NCBI GenBank assembly: GCA_902490335.1
Contig: CABUDL010000005.1
Coordinates: 31,578 to 95,577, forward strand
Source: an uncultured Clostridium sp.
Lineage (GTDB): Bacteria > Bacillota > Clostridia > Oscillospirales > Ruminococcaceae
Direction of reading: 5' to 3'
Length of the DNA stretch: 64,000 nucleotides
Position 1 is the stretch's first letter. Each line of letters starts with the position of its first letter. The notes below the pieces were generated by a model that saw only the letters and a list, made by a program, of their open reading frames with translations, searched no databases and was not told where the DNA came from. Both the position numbers and the translations under genes were made by a program. Below are positions 27,382-35,276 of this stretch, piece after piece.

Positions 27382-28392
27382 TTATCCTTCTTCGGGGTAC
27401 TGGCTAAACAGCGCACCCAGTCCGCCCGAATGAAGATAACAAGCACCTGCCGGGAAATATCCCTGCTTTGCCAAATCGCAGACCCCATACAGCGTTTTGC
27501 CGGTGTACACCTTTTCCACAAAGATGCCCTCCAACTGTGCAAAACGAAGGGTGAACTGCTCCAGCTCCGGTTCGACCTTTCCCCAGCCGCCAAAGCGGTA
27601 TCCGCCGTGCAGGGTGACCGTTTCTTCCAGCGCACACGGCATCTTGACGCCGCACAGCTCCTCCAGATCCTGCAAAAATCCCAGCAGGATTGTGCGCAGC
27701 TGCTCGAGCGGATGCTCGACCGAAATCAGCTCGATATGAAACGGATTGCCCAACAGCGCAGTCCCATAAATCATTCCGGCTGCCAGCCCGCCGTTGCCTG
27801 CCGGGATGCAGACACTTTGGATGCTCGAAAGGCTCGAATCCTGCTGAATCTGTCGGGCGATCTCCACCGCAGCCTCCACATAACCCAGCGCACCGCGCGC
27901 AGAGGAGGCTCCGTTCTCGATGACATAGGGCTGTTTCCCCTGCTGTTCCAGCTGCACCCGCAGCTGCTCGACAAAGTCCGCCCGCTCCTGCTCGCTGGCT
28001 TCTCCCATATAATATTCCTTCGCACCCAGAATATGGTTGAGCAAGGCGTTCCCCTCCAACTGCTTTGGTGGCGGGCTGTTGTGTACCAGCACACAGCGCA
28101 GTCCCAGCCGACAGCAGGCAGCCGCGCACAGCGAACAGAGGTTCGACTGGGTCTGACCGGACGCCAAAATGGTTTTTTTGCCCTGTGCCAGCGCATCTCC
28201 CAGCAGATACTCCAGATTGCGTATCTTGTTTCCTCCCACGCCCAGCCCGTTCAAATCGTCCCTCTTGATAAACAGCGGACCGCACCCCAAATCCTGCTGC
28301 AACCGCTGCATCGGATGCAGCGGCGTTGGGTTGAGCGCCAGCTCTACCTTGGGAAATTGTGCCAGCAACTCGCTTAGCTGTTCGGTTGTCAC
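27382..28392 (-). CDS. Second D-cysteine desulfhydrase/ACC deaminase-like PLP enzyme
   Basis: 336 aa, paralogue of the next gene. The PLP Lys is in GVGGNKIRNLEYL, followed by SGQTQSNLCSL and the C-terminal LHSGGLGALFSQYP. The phosphate loop reads PAGNGGLAAGM instead of ATGSGGTYAGL, and the SNH triad residue is SNL, so substrate preference probably differs. I chose the GTG at 28392, with AAAGGAGG 8 nt upstream; an in-frame GTG three codons earlier overlaps that site. Having two divergent copies in one operon suggests a pathway using two related amino acids. Confidence 0.75.
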   Translation of the reverse strand: MTTEQLSELLAQFPKVELALNPTPLHPMQRLQQDLGCGPLFIKRDDLNGLGVGGNKIRNLEYLLGDALAQGKKTILASGQTQSNLCSLCAAACCRLGLRCVLVHNSPPPKQLEGNALLNHILGAKEYYMGEASEQERADFVEQLRVQLEQQGKQPYVIENGASSARGALGYVEAAVEIARQIQQDSSLSSIQSVCIPAGNGGLAAGMIYGTALLGNPFHIELISVEHPLEQLRTILLGFLQDLEELCGVKMPCALEETVTLHGGYRFGGWGKVEPELEQFTLRFAQLEGIFVEKVYTGKTLYGVCDLAKQGYFPAGACYLHSGGLGALFSQYPEEG

Positions 28393-28458
28393 AGCGGACA
28401 CCTCCTTTTTTCAGAAAAACGCACGAATAAATATTCACTGATTCGATTCTTTTCATTG

Positions 28459-28487
28459 ATTATATCTGATATATATGCGGCTGTCAA
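28459..28487 (-). promoter_or_regulatory. Consensus sigma-A promoter of the PLP enzyme pair
   Basis: On the minus strand TTGACA (28487-28482), 17 bp, TATAAT (28464-28459): a perfect consensus match with ideal spacing. Confidence 0.85.
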
Positions 28488-28567
28488 CCAAATCCTTCTT
28501 CCGCCGCGCTGCCTTTGCAAACCTCCTGTATTCTCCTAAAAAAGCGTTATCTTTTTTGGGCAGGCAC

Positions 28568-28596
28568 TTGCAAAGTTGTGTAAAATCTGTTATACT
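28568..28596 (+). promoter_or_regulatory. Promoter of tRNA-Ser
   Basis: TTGCAA at 28568-28573, 17-bp spacer, TATACT at 28591-28596, about 50 bp before the mature tRNA 5' end. Confidence 0.7.
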
Positions 28597-28647
28597 AATA
28601 AAGCTTCATTGAAAGCGGCGGCATCATATGGTCCGTCTTTCCGATTT

Positions 28648-28738
28648 GGAGATGTATCGAAGTGGTCGTAACGAGAACGACTCGAAATCGTTTTGTCCAG
28701 AGATGGGCACGTGGGTTCGAATCCCACCATCTCCGCCA
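28648..28738 (+). tRNA. tRNA-Ser (anticodon CGA)
   Basis: 91 nt including encoded CCA. The acceptor stem pairs GGAGATG with CATCTCC. The anticodon stem AACGA/TCGTT encloses the loop CTCGAAA (anticodon CGA, reading UCG). A long variable arm marks a class II tRNA, and the T arm is GTGGG-TTCGAAT-CCCAC. It is immediately followed by the 96-bp repeat array. Confidence 0.95.
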
Positions 28739-29122
28739 CCAGACTGAGTCTGGACGCAATTCGCGTTCCAGGCTCTTTTTTTATCGAAATAAGCGGCTCG
28801 CGTTTCAGCCAATCGAAATTAACCATCCTTCCTACCAGACTGAGTCTGGACGCAATTCGCGTTCCAGACTCTTTTTTTATCGAAATAAGCGGCTCGCGTT
28901 TTAACCAATCGAAATTGACCACCCTTCCCACCAGACTGAGTCTGGACGCAATTCGCGTTCCAGGCTCTTTTTTTATCGAAATGAGCGGCTCGCGTTTCAG
29001 CCAATCGAAACTGACCACCCTTCCTACCAGACTGAGTCTGGACGCAATTCGCCTTCCAGGCTCTTTTTTATCGAAATAAGCGGCTCGCGTTTCAGCCAAT
29101 CGAAACTGACCACCCTTCCCAA
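28739..29122 (+). repeat. Four tandem 96-bp repeats directly after tRNA-Ser
   Basis: Copies begin at 28739, 28835, 28931 and 29027, each with CCAGACTGAGTCTGG. They are near-identical, and the last lacks one T. Each unit carries the hairpin CCAGAC-TGA-GTCTGG, which overlaps a larger terminator-like one (GAGTCTGGA.CGC paired with GCG.TTCCAGGCTC) followed by a T-run. In copy 2 the lower stem is TCCAGACTC instead of TCCAGGCTC, so pairing is kept. The remainder, ATCGAAATAAGCGGCTCGCG and following, is shared. The period is a multiple of three with no stop on the minus strand, which creates a spurious repeat protein. Confidence 0.93.
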
Positions 29123-29142
29123 AGCGAAAACTACATAAAAAA

Positions 29143-29174
29143 ATCCGACCTGCAAGCTGCCTCACAGGTCGGAT
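29143..29174 (-). terminator. Terminator after the alpha-L-fucosidase gene
   Basis: ATCCGACCTG (29143-29152) pairs with CAGGTCGGAT (29165-29174), followed on the minus strand by seven T residues. Confidence 0.88.
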
Positions 29175-29186
29175 ACAGTTGTATGA

Positions 29187-30506
29187 TTATTTTAAGAATA
29201 CCTCGATGACCGGCACCAGCGAATTTGGTTTGACGTGCGGGAGGTAGAAGAAGGTTGCGGTCTCATCGTCCTCCTGCTTGTCGTCGCTGAGCAGCTCGAC
29301 CGTTCCGTCGGTGAATTTGACCTCGCTGCCGTCGTGCAGGAACTGCGCATATTCCACCTTGCCAGCCAGTCCCTGTACCTTCATGTTGTCAAACGGGTAA
29401 GCGTACAGGTGGATGTACAGGCGCTTTCCGTCCTCGCTCTGGGTCAAACGGCAGTCGGTCGGGGTTTTAAATTCCGGCTCTGCCTTGGTGCAGCCGTAAA
29501 TTGAGCGGCTGTTGTACTTCATCCAGTCGGCATAGACTGCCAGCGCTTCCTCTGCGCGGTGGTCCAGATAGCCGCGGGCGGTCGGTCCTACGTTCATAAT
29601 CAGGTTGCCGCCGTTGGAAACGGTGTTGATAAGCATGCGAATCAGCATCTCCGGCGATTTCCATGTGAACTCGTCGCGGTAGTACCCCCAGGAGCCGGAG
29701 AAGGTCTGGCAGGCTTCCCAGGTCACCAGCTCGCCGGTCTTTGGATGGCGGAACCAATCGGTCGGCTGGAACTGCTCAGGTGTCCACAGGTCCTGCTCCA
29801 GCTCTGCACGGTTGTCGATAATGATGTGCGGCTGCAGGCTCCTTGCGGTGCGGATCAGCTCCTCCGATTCCCAATCATCCTTGCCCTTGCCGCCCAACCA
29901 TGCCTTGTCGCCTTCGCCGTGGCGCTGGCTGTAGGAGAAGTCCAGCCACAGGATGTCGATTTTTCCGTAGTTGGTCAGCAGCTCGGTGATCTGGTCGCGC
30001 ATATATTTTGCATAGCGGCGCATATCCCTGCCTTCGTTCTGCTGGCGGGCATCCGGGTCATCGCGGCGCGGGTGGTTGACGTCGATGGTGAAATCCGGGT
30101 GATGCCAGTCAATCAGCGAATAGTAGAAGCCGACATGGATTCCCTCTGCACGGAAAGCATCCACATACTCGCGGGTCAAATCTCTGCCCGCCGGTGTGTT
30201 GGTGCATTTGTAGTCGGTGTACTGGCTGTCAAACAGACAGAAGCCCTCGTGGTGCTTGGTGGTAAACACCGCATAGCGCATACCGGCTGCTTTGGCGCGG
30301 CGTGCCCAGTCCTTCGGGTCATACAAATCCGGGTCAAAGTGCTTAAAATAAAGGTCATACTTTTCTTCCGGTGTGCGCTCGCGGGTCTTGACCCACTCAT
30401 GGCGCGCCGGCATCGAATACAATCCAAAGTGGATGAACATACCAAATCGGTCATGGGTAAACCAGGCGGTGTCGCCCGGAGTCGGTTTGGTTACATAACT
30501 AGACAT
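29187..30506 (-). CDS. Alpha-L-fucosidase, GH29 family
   Basis: 439 aa. A GH29 (alpha/beta)8 barrel starts with DRFGMFIHFGLYSMPARHEW. The likely nucleophile Asp is in DILWLDFSY (about residue 189), and a GGNLIMNVGP strand is typical of the family. There is no signal peptide, so it is probably cytosolic and would act on imported fucosylated oligosaccharides, such as host mucin glycans. The ATG at 30506 follows AGGAGGACATCTTT; the frame open to 30650 overlaps the preceding gene and lacks a start signal. It is the last of three genes in a leftward operon with functionally unrelated-looking partners. Confidence 0.9.
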   Translation of the reverse strand: MSSYVTKPTPGDTAWFTHDRFGMFIHFGLYSMPARHEWVKTRERTPEEKYDLYFKHFDPDLYDPKDWARRAKAAGMRYAVFTTKHHEGFCLFDSQYTDYKCTNTPAGRDLTREYVDAFRAEGIHVGFYYSLIDWHHPDFTIDVNHPRRDDPDARQQNEGRDMRRYAKYMRDQITELLTNYGKIDILWLDFSYSQRHGEGDKAWLGGKGKDDWESEELIRTARSLQPHIIIDNRAELEQDLWTPEQFQPTDWFRHPKTGELVTWEACQTFSGSWGYYRDEFTWKSPEMLIRMLINTVSNGGNLIMNVGPTARGYLDHRAEEALAVYADWMKYNSRSIYGCTKAEPEFKTPTDCRLTQSEDGKRLYIHLYAYPFDNMKVQGLAGKVEYAQFLHDGSEVKFTDGTVELLSDDKQEDDETATFFYLPHVKPNSLVPVIEVFLK

Positions 30507-30537
30507 AAAGATGTCCTCCTGTACATTTTTTATTACA

Positions 30538-31269
30538 TCAGCTTCTCTTATAGATGCTGCCGTTGCCAAATTCAAAGTGACCCTGCAAAAACAGCTGCTG
30601 CATCCCAATCTCAAAATGCAGCTTGCAGATGCCAAGGTCCACCAAATCAAACGGTTCGTCGTCCGCTACTCCCGCATAGATTCCGTCTCCGGCAAAGATA
30701 AAGACCGGTTTCTGGGTGTTTTTGGCGGTGGGCGCCAGCTGCACCAGCTGCATCGCCTGCGTTTCCTCCTCGGTCAGCGGGCGATCGGCGCGGACCATCT
30801 CTTCGATTGTCTTGCTCTTGCGGTGAATCACTCCGCGGATCATCCGCTCCTTGCGGCTGCTCTGGGCAACCTTTCCGATCGGTACTACGCAAACAATCTC
30901 TTCCTCGGGTGACCGTTCAAAAACAGCGGAGCGTTTGTCGAAGGTCCCTCCGACCCAGCAGCTGCCCAGTCCCAGTTCGGTCGCCTTTAAAACCAGCTGC
31001 TCGCCGTAGTAGCCGACCTTCTCCTTTAAAAAGGCAAGTTCCCTGTTCCCCTTCAGCACCAGCATCGAGCGCACGCCGTCAAACATCCCATAGCTTTTAA
31101 ATCCGGCAAAAGCCTCGCTCCCATCCTCCAGATAGGAAATGGTCAACCCGCTTTTTTCGTTGACCTCCTCGATTGCCTCCTTCATCTGCTGAAGGATTTG
31201 CTGCTCTATGGGACTCTGCAAAAAGCTGCGCCGGGAAATTCGCTGTTCGATTGCCTGTCTTTGCTGCAC
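30538..31269 (-). CDS. Nitroreductase-family protein (TM1586-like)
   Basis: 243 aa. The N-terminal SRRSF motif, KVGYYGEQLVLKATELGLGSCWVGGTF in the middle, and a second half repeating the alpha/beta pattern (LAPTAKNTQKPVFIF) fit the duplicated nitroreductase fold of TM1586-type proteins, which bind FMN. The substrate is unknown. Start selection: GTG at 31269 with GGGAGG 9 nt upstream is preferred; a TTG eight codons earlier has no good ribosome binding site. It is the middle gene of the operon with the metallophosphoesterase and the fucosidase. Confidence 0.8.
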   Translation of the reverse strand: MQQRQAIEQRISRRSFLQSPIEQQILQQMKEAIEEVNEKSGLTISYLEDGSEAFAGFKSYGMFDGVRSMLVLKGNRELAFLKEKVGYYGEQLVLKATELGLGSCWVGGTFDKRSAVFERSPEEEIVCVVPIGKVAQSSRKERMIRGVIHRKSKTIEEMVRADRPLTEEETQAMQLVQLAPTAKNTQKPVFIFAGDGIYAGVADDEPFDLVDLGICKLHFEIGMQQLFLQGHFEFGNGSIYKRS

Positions 31270-31316
31270 TGCACTCTCCCTCCCATCTGTCAAACCTAAA
31301 AACTATCCTTTGCTGC

Positions 31317-31985
31317 CTACCCTTCCAGCGCAACCACCTTGGAAAACAGCGCTTGGTAGCGCGGCGGAATCATCTTATCCATGTGATAGCAGCCAAAATA
31401 CCAGCGGTCAAACTGCACCTTCTCACCCACCTCATCAAAAAAGTAGGTCATCAGGTTGCTGTGCTCCTCATCCATCTCGATGAAGTGCCGCACCTTCGAG
31501 CTGCACTCGTGGGTCACGATAAAATCGACCCGATTCTGGCAGGCTGCCAGCTTTTCCTTTGCCCGCTGCACCTCCTCGACGCTGGGCAGCTCCTGCTGCC
31601 ACCAGGTTCCGTCGGCTGCGCGCAAATCCATCTCCGGGCTTTCGCCTCCGCCAAAGGCAAAAAATCGCTTGCCTTCCAGTTCAAACACCTCTCCACGCTC
31701 CAGCTTGAGCAGCGAACCGCTGATTCTGCGCACCTTGCCGCCGTTCCAATCCTCCTGCGGATACTGCGAGAGCAGGTCGAGGTTGTCGTGCGTTCCTTCG
31801 ATAAAAAGGATTTGATATTTGCTCTTTCCCAGCTTTTTGAGAATCGACTGCTCCTTCTTTGAGCCGTCCCATACAAAACCGAAATCTCCGCAGACAATCA
31901 GGGTATCCCCCTTTTTGAGCTTCTTCATCTCTTTGGAGCGAAATCGCTCAAAATCGCCGTGCAGGTCTCCCGTCAGATAAATCAT
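31317..31985 (-). CDS. Calcineurin-like metallophosphoesterase
   Basis: 222 aa. Metal-binding motifs occur in the usual order: GDLHGD (about residues 6-11), GDFGFVWDG (about 33), GTHDN in place of the common GNHD/E (about 64), THE (about 160) and GCYHMD (about 195). It probably hydrolyses phosphoesters in the cytosol; the substrate cannot be told from sequence. The ATG at 31985 follows GGGGGAATCAGG. It is the first gene of the three-gene operon ending with the fucosidase. Confidence 0.85.
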   Translation of the reverse strand: MIYLTGDLHGDFERFRSKEMKKLKKGDTLIVCGDFGFVWDGSKKEQSILKKLGKSKYQILFIEGTHDNLDLLSQYPQEDWNGGKVRRISGSLLKLERGEVFELEGKRFFAFGGGESPEMDLRAADGTWWQQELPSVEEVQRAKEKLAACQNRVDFIVTHECSSKVRHFIEMDEEHSNLMTYFFDEVGEKVQFDRWYFGCYHMDKMIPPRYQALFSKVVALEG

Positions 31986-32100
31986 CCTGATTCCCCCTGT
32001 CAATTCTATCTTATCTTACCACACAGACCCTCTTTTTTCCAGAAGGAATATGAACTGAAAATGAATAATCCCCGCAAATTTTTTTGGTACGGAAAATGAT

Positions 32101-32129
32101 TTTACAAATCCCATAGGATATATTATAAT
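32101..32129 (+). promoter_or_regulatory. Promoter of the D-Ala-D-Ala carboxypeptidase gene
   Basis: TTTACA at 32101-32106, 17-bp spacer, TATAAT at 32124-32129; the ATG lies 83 bp downstream. Confidence 0.8.
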
Positions 32130-32211
32130 GGAATTGTGCTGATTTTCTTTTTTACAGAAACGATAAAAAAACGATACATTCCCCAAACGGACCAGAAAGG
32201 AAGATGACTTG

Positions 32212-33738
32212 ATGAAACGATTGACCGCCCTGCTGCTCTGCTGTCTGATGGTAGGCTCCTTTGCCCTCCAAAGTGCAGCGGCTCCTCTGGGCGACCTGTT
32301 TTCTGCCCAGGCACAGGTTGAACAAAAGCAGCCCGAGCAAAGCGACGGCGACACCGCCCCAAGCACACCCGCTATCGACAGCGACTACGCCACCGGCGCA
32401 CAAAAGCTGGATGTTTCGCAGGGCACCGTTCCCTTTATCGACGAGAGCGACCCGCTGATGCAGAATCTGGCGGTCTATATGGTGGAGCTGACCACCGATA
32501 CCCTCATCCACTCCCGCAACGCCGATGTGCAAAAATATCCTGCATCGCTGACCAAGATTATGACCGCCATCCTCACCCTTGAGCATTTTCCCGACCTGAG
32601 CCAGGAGCTGACCTTCACCGCTGAGCTGCAAAACTATGTTTATGAAATCAACGTTTCCTACGGCGGCGGTATTTCGACTGGCGGCATTGTGCTCAATGAA
32701 ACGCTGACCGTCGAACAGCTGCTGTACGCCATCATGCTGCCCTCTGCCAACGAGGCTGCCGTCATGCTCGCCTATGAGATTGGCGACGGCTCACTGGAAA
32801 AATTTGCGCAGATGATGAACGACAAAGCCCGGGAGCTTGGCTGCACCGGCACCAACTTTGTCAACTCCAACGGTCTGTTCAACGAGAACCACTACTCCAC
32901 CGCCTATGATATGTATCTGATTACCAAGTACGCCCTGCAAAACGAAACCTTCCGAAAGATTGTATCCACCCCCAGCTACGACACCGGTCCGACCAACAAG
33001 CAGGAAAACCTGCACTGGGATTCGACCAACAAGATGATTGTAGAGGGCTCGGGCTTTTACTATCCGCAGATCACCGGCGTCAAAACCGGCACTCTGGAGG
33101 AAGCGGGCAGATGCTTAATCACCACCGCGCAGAAGGACGGCTACGAATACCTGCTGGTGCTGATGGGCGCCCCCTATCTGGACGGAGCCGGCGGATATGT
33201 CACCCCAAACCAGGCGTTTGTCCTGACCGCAAAATTTTATGACTGGGTGTTCGATACCTACAAGGCAAAGACCATCGTGGAAAAAGGTGACAAGGTCAGC
33301 AGCATCAACAACGTCCGCCTTGCAAAGGACGGCAAAAACCACCTACAGCTGGTCAGTGCGCAGACCTTCTCCGCTTTGATTCCCAACAACATCGACGTCA
33401 CCAACGTCCGCCGCATCGCCTATAACAACAACGGCGAGCGCATCGGTGAAAATGACTATGTCACTGCGCCGATTGAAAAGGGAGCCAAGATGGGCACCCT
33501 CAAGCTCATCCTGTACGGCAGCGAGCTGGGCTCGGTCGATTTGATTGCAGCCGAAAGCGTGGAGGAAAGCCCAATGCTGGTGCTGATGGACAAAATCAGC
33601 CAGTTTTTCCAGAACTTCTGGTTCCGCTTTGCCTTCCTGTTTGTGGTGTTGGTCGTATTGTTTGCCATCATCATCAACATCATCCAGAACAAGCGGCGCA
33701 AAAAGTACCGTCGTGTCAACCGCCGCCGCTACCTGTAA
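32212..33738 (+). CDS. D-alanyl-D-alanine carboxypeptidase (low-molecular-weight PBP, S11)
   Basis: 508 aa. A signal peptide (about residues 1-24) and a Pro/Gln/Ser-rich linker precede the S11 serine peptidase domain. Its motifs are SLTK (Ser about 111), SAN (about 177) and KTGT (about 290). A C-terminal membrane anchor (FAFLFVVLVVLFAIIINII) is followed by a basic tail (KRRKKYRRVNRRR). It removes the terminal D-Ala from peptidoglycan pentapeptides. The ATG at 32212 follows AAAGGAAG. Which paralogue (DacA, DacB or DacF type) it is cannot be told. The transmembrane helix and basic tail replace the amphipathic anchor usual in DacA-type proteins. Confidence 0.92.
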   Translation: MKRLTALLLCCLMVGSFALQSAAAPLGDLFSAQAQVEQKQPEQSDGDTAPSTPAIDSDYATGAQKLDVSQGTVPFIDESDPLMQNLAVYMVELTTDTLIHSRNADVQKYPASLTKIMTAILTLEHFPDLSQELTFTAELQNYVYEINVSYGGGISTGGIVLNETLTVEQLLYAIMLPSANEAAVMLAYEIGDGSLEKFAQMMNDKARELGCTGTNFVNSNGLFNENHYSTAYDMYLITKYALQNETFRKIVSTPSYDTGPTNKQENLHWDSTNKMIVEGSGFYYPQITGVKTGTLEEAGRCLITTAQKDGYEYLLVLMGAPYLDGAGGYVTPNQAFVLTAKFYDWVFDTYKAKTIVEKGDKVSSINNVRLAKDGKNHLQLVSAQTFSALIPNNIDVTNVRRIAYNNNGERIGENDYVTAPIEKGAKMGTLKLILYGSELGSVDLIAAESVEESPMLVLMDKISQFFQNFWFRFAFLFVVLVVLFAIIINIIQNKRRKKYRRVNRRRYL

Positions 33739-33777
33739 AAGGTAAACCAAATCGCACAGTAAGGAGAGTATCCCACT

Positions 33778-34140
33778 ATGGTACAGATGACCTGTCCGGT
33801 CTGTAAAAACCGTTGCCTGCTGACCGTTGAACAAAACGGCAGCGACATCTTCGTTCAAGGAAACAAATGCGCCCGCGGAGATCTGCACGCCCGCGAGGAG
33901 CTGGAGGGCAAGGGCAAGATTGTGACCTACCACGCTTCCACCTGCTTTGAGCAGATCCCAAGTGTCGAGGTCAAAACCACCTCCATCGTCCCCACCGAGC
34001 TGGTTTTTCGCCTGATTCGCCTGATTAAAAAGGAGAAGATTACCCGTCCGATGGCGCGCGGCGAGGTGCTGCTGCACCACCCGTTGGGTCTGGAAACCGA
34101 TGTCATCATCGACAGCGACGCCCTTGAGCACTTTTCTTAA
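33778..34140 (+). CDS. DUF1667 family protein
   Basis: 120 aa. CPVCKNRC at the N-terminus, GNKCARGDLHAREEL and the C-terminal RPMARGEVLLHHPLG fit DUF1667, a small cysteine-containing family. It is often encoded beside NAD/FAD-dependent glycerol-3-phosphate-type dehydrogenases and may carry a metal or Fe-S centre. No such dehydrogenase is adjacent here; it follows the carboxypeptidase gene by 39 bp. AAGGAGAG precedes the ATG. Its function is not established. Confidence 0.75.
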   Translation: MVQMTCPVCKNRCLLTVEQNGSDIFVQGNKCARGDLHAREELEGKGKIVTYHASTCFEQIPSVEVKTTSIVPTELVFRLIRLIKKEKITRPMARGEVLLHHPLGLETDVIIDSDALEHFS

Positions 34141-34158
34141 CTTTTATAAACCACACAA

Positions 34159-34192
34159 AAAAGGCACAGCAGAAAACTCTGCTGTGCCTTTT
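34159..34192. terminator. Bidirectional terminator between DUF1667 and the 2-hydroxyacid dehydrogenase
   Basis: AAAAGGCACAGCAGA (34159-34173) pairs perfectly with TCTGCTGTGCCTTTT (34178-34192); T-runs lie on both sides. Confidence 0.9.
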
Positions 34193-34200
34193 GATTGTAT

Positions 34201-35163
34201 TTACGGATTGACCACATTCTGTGGATGTCCCTGCTGGAAAGCGCGGATGTTGTCCTCGACAATCTGCATACAGCGTTTGCGCGCCTGCAAAGGAGCCCAC
34301 GCGATGTGCGGTGTCACCAGACAATGCGGCTGCTCAATCAGCGGAGAGTTGTGGACCGGAGGCTCCTCCTCCAGCACGTCAATGCAGGCATAACCCACCT
34401 TGCCGCTTGCCAGTGCATTGGCAAGGTCGAGGTCGTTGATGATTCTGCCGCGGGCGGTGTTGATGATGATGACCCCCTGCTTCATCTTGGCAATGCTATC
34501 CTTGCAGATCATCTGGTCTGTTTCTTCTGTCAATGGACAGTGCAGCGAGATTACATCTGCACGCTCCAAAAGTTCCTCACGGGAAACAAAGTGCAGCTGC
34601 TCGTCCTCTTCCTCCGGGTGCGGATGGCTGCCGTTGTAGCACAGCACCTGCATTCCAAACGCCTTTGCCACCTTGGCTACGCTCATACCGATGCGTCCGG
34701 TTCCGATAATGCCCATCGTCATGCCGGCAATCTCGGTGATGGGTGTCTTCCAGTAGGAAAAATCCGGCGCCTTCTGCCAGTCGCCCGCTTTGACCGACTG
34801 CACGTGCTCCGAAATCCGGTTGGTCACCGCCAGCAGCATGGCAAACACGTGCTGGGTGACCGATTCGGTCGCGTAGGTCGGAACGTTGCACACCAGCACC
34901 CCATGCTCCTTTGCTGCCTCCAGGTCGATGGTATTGTAGCCGGTCGCTGTCACACAAATCAGCTTGAGGTTTGGGCACGCCTCAATGGTTTCTCTGGAAA
35001 TCGGACATTTGTTGACCAGGATGACCTGTGCATCGCCGATGCGGTTGAGCAGTCTGGTAGGCTCGGTGCGGTCATAAACGACCAGCGTCCCCAACTCCCT
35101 GATTCCCTGCCAGCTCAAATCGCCCGGGTTCAGTGCAAACCCATCCAGAACCAGAATTTTCAT
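34201..35163 (-). CDS. D-2-hydroxyacid dehydrogenase (glycerate/hydroxypyruvate reductase type)
   Basis: 320 aa. The Rossmann fold has GTGRIGMSVAKVAKAFG (about residues 149-165). The catalytic triad is Arg in NTARGRIINDLDL (about 230), Glu in DVLEEEPP (about 258) and His in TPHIAWAP (about 282). The TATGYNTID segment is typical of glycerate dehydrogenase-like enzymes. It reduces a 2-keto acid to a D-2-hydroxy acid with NAD(P)H; the exact substrate is unassigned. The ATG at 35163 follows GGAGGAGG. A TTGTGC-17-TAGAAT promoter lies upstream on the minus strand at about 35229-35201. Confidence 0.88.
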   Translation of the reverse strand: MKILVLDGFALNPGDLSWQGIRELGTLVVYDRTEPTRLLNRIGDAQVILVNKCPISRETIEACPNLKLICVTATGYNTIDLEAAKEHGVLVCNVPTYATESVTQHVFAMLLAVTNRISEHVQSVKAGDWQKAPDFSYWKTPITEIAGMTMGIIGTGRIGMSVAKVAKAFGMQVLCYNGSHPHPEEEDEQLHFVSREELLERADVISLHCPLTEETDQMICKDSIAKMKQGVIIINTARGRIINDLDLANALASGKVGYACIDVLEEEPPVHNSPLIEQPHCLVTPHIAWAPLQARKRCMQIVEDNIRAFQQGHPQNVVNP

Positions 35164-35276
35164 AAAAACACTCCTCCTCCGCCATATCATACGTTTGCAT
35201 TTATTCTATCACAATTAACCATATTGCACAAGTGTCAAGCGGTTAAAAGTTGTGCAAAGTTTTTGTTTGCTCTTGC

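Noticed and set aside
28590..29165. 191-codon minus-strand frame with 32-residue repeats across the tRNA
   Set aside because: It is antisense to tRNA-Ser and the 96-bp terminator repeats; the period divisible by three keeps it open. The tRNA-derived part (MVGFEPTCPS) is a classic spurious product.
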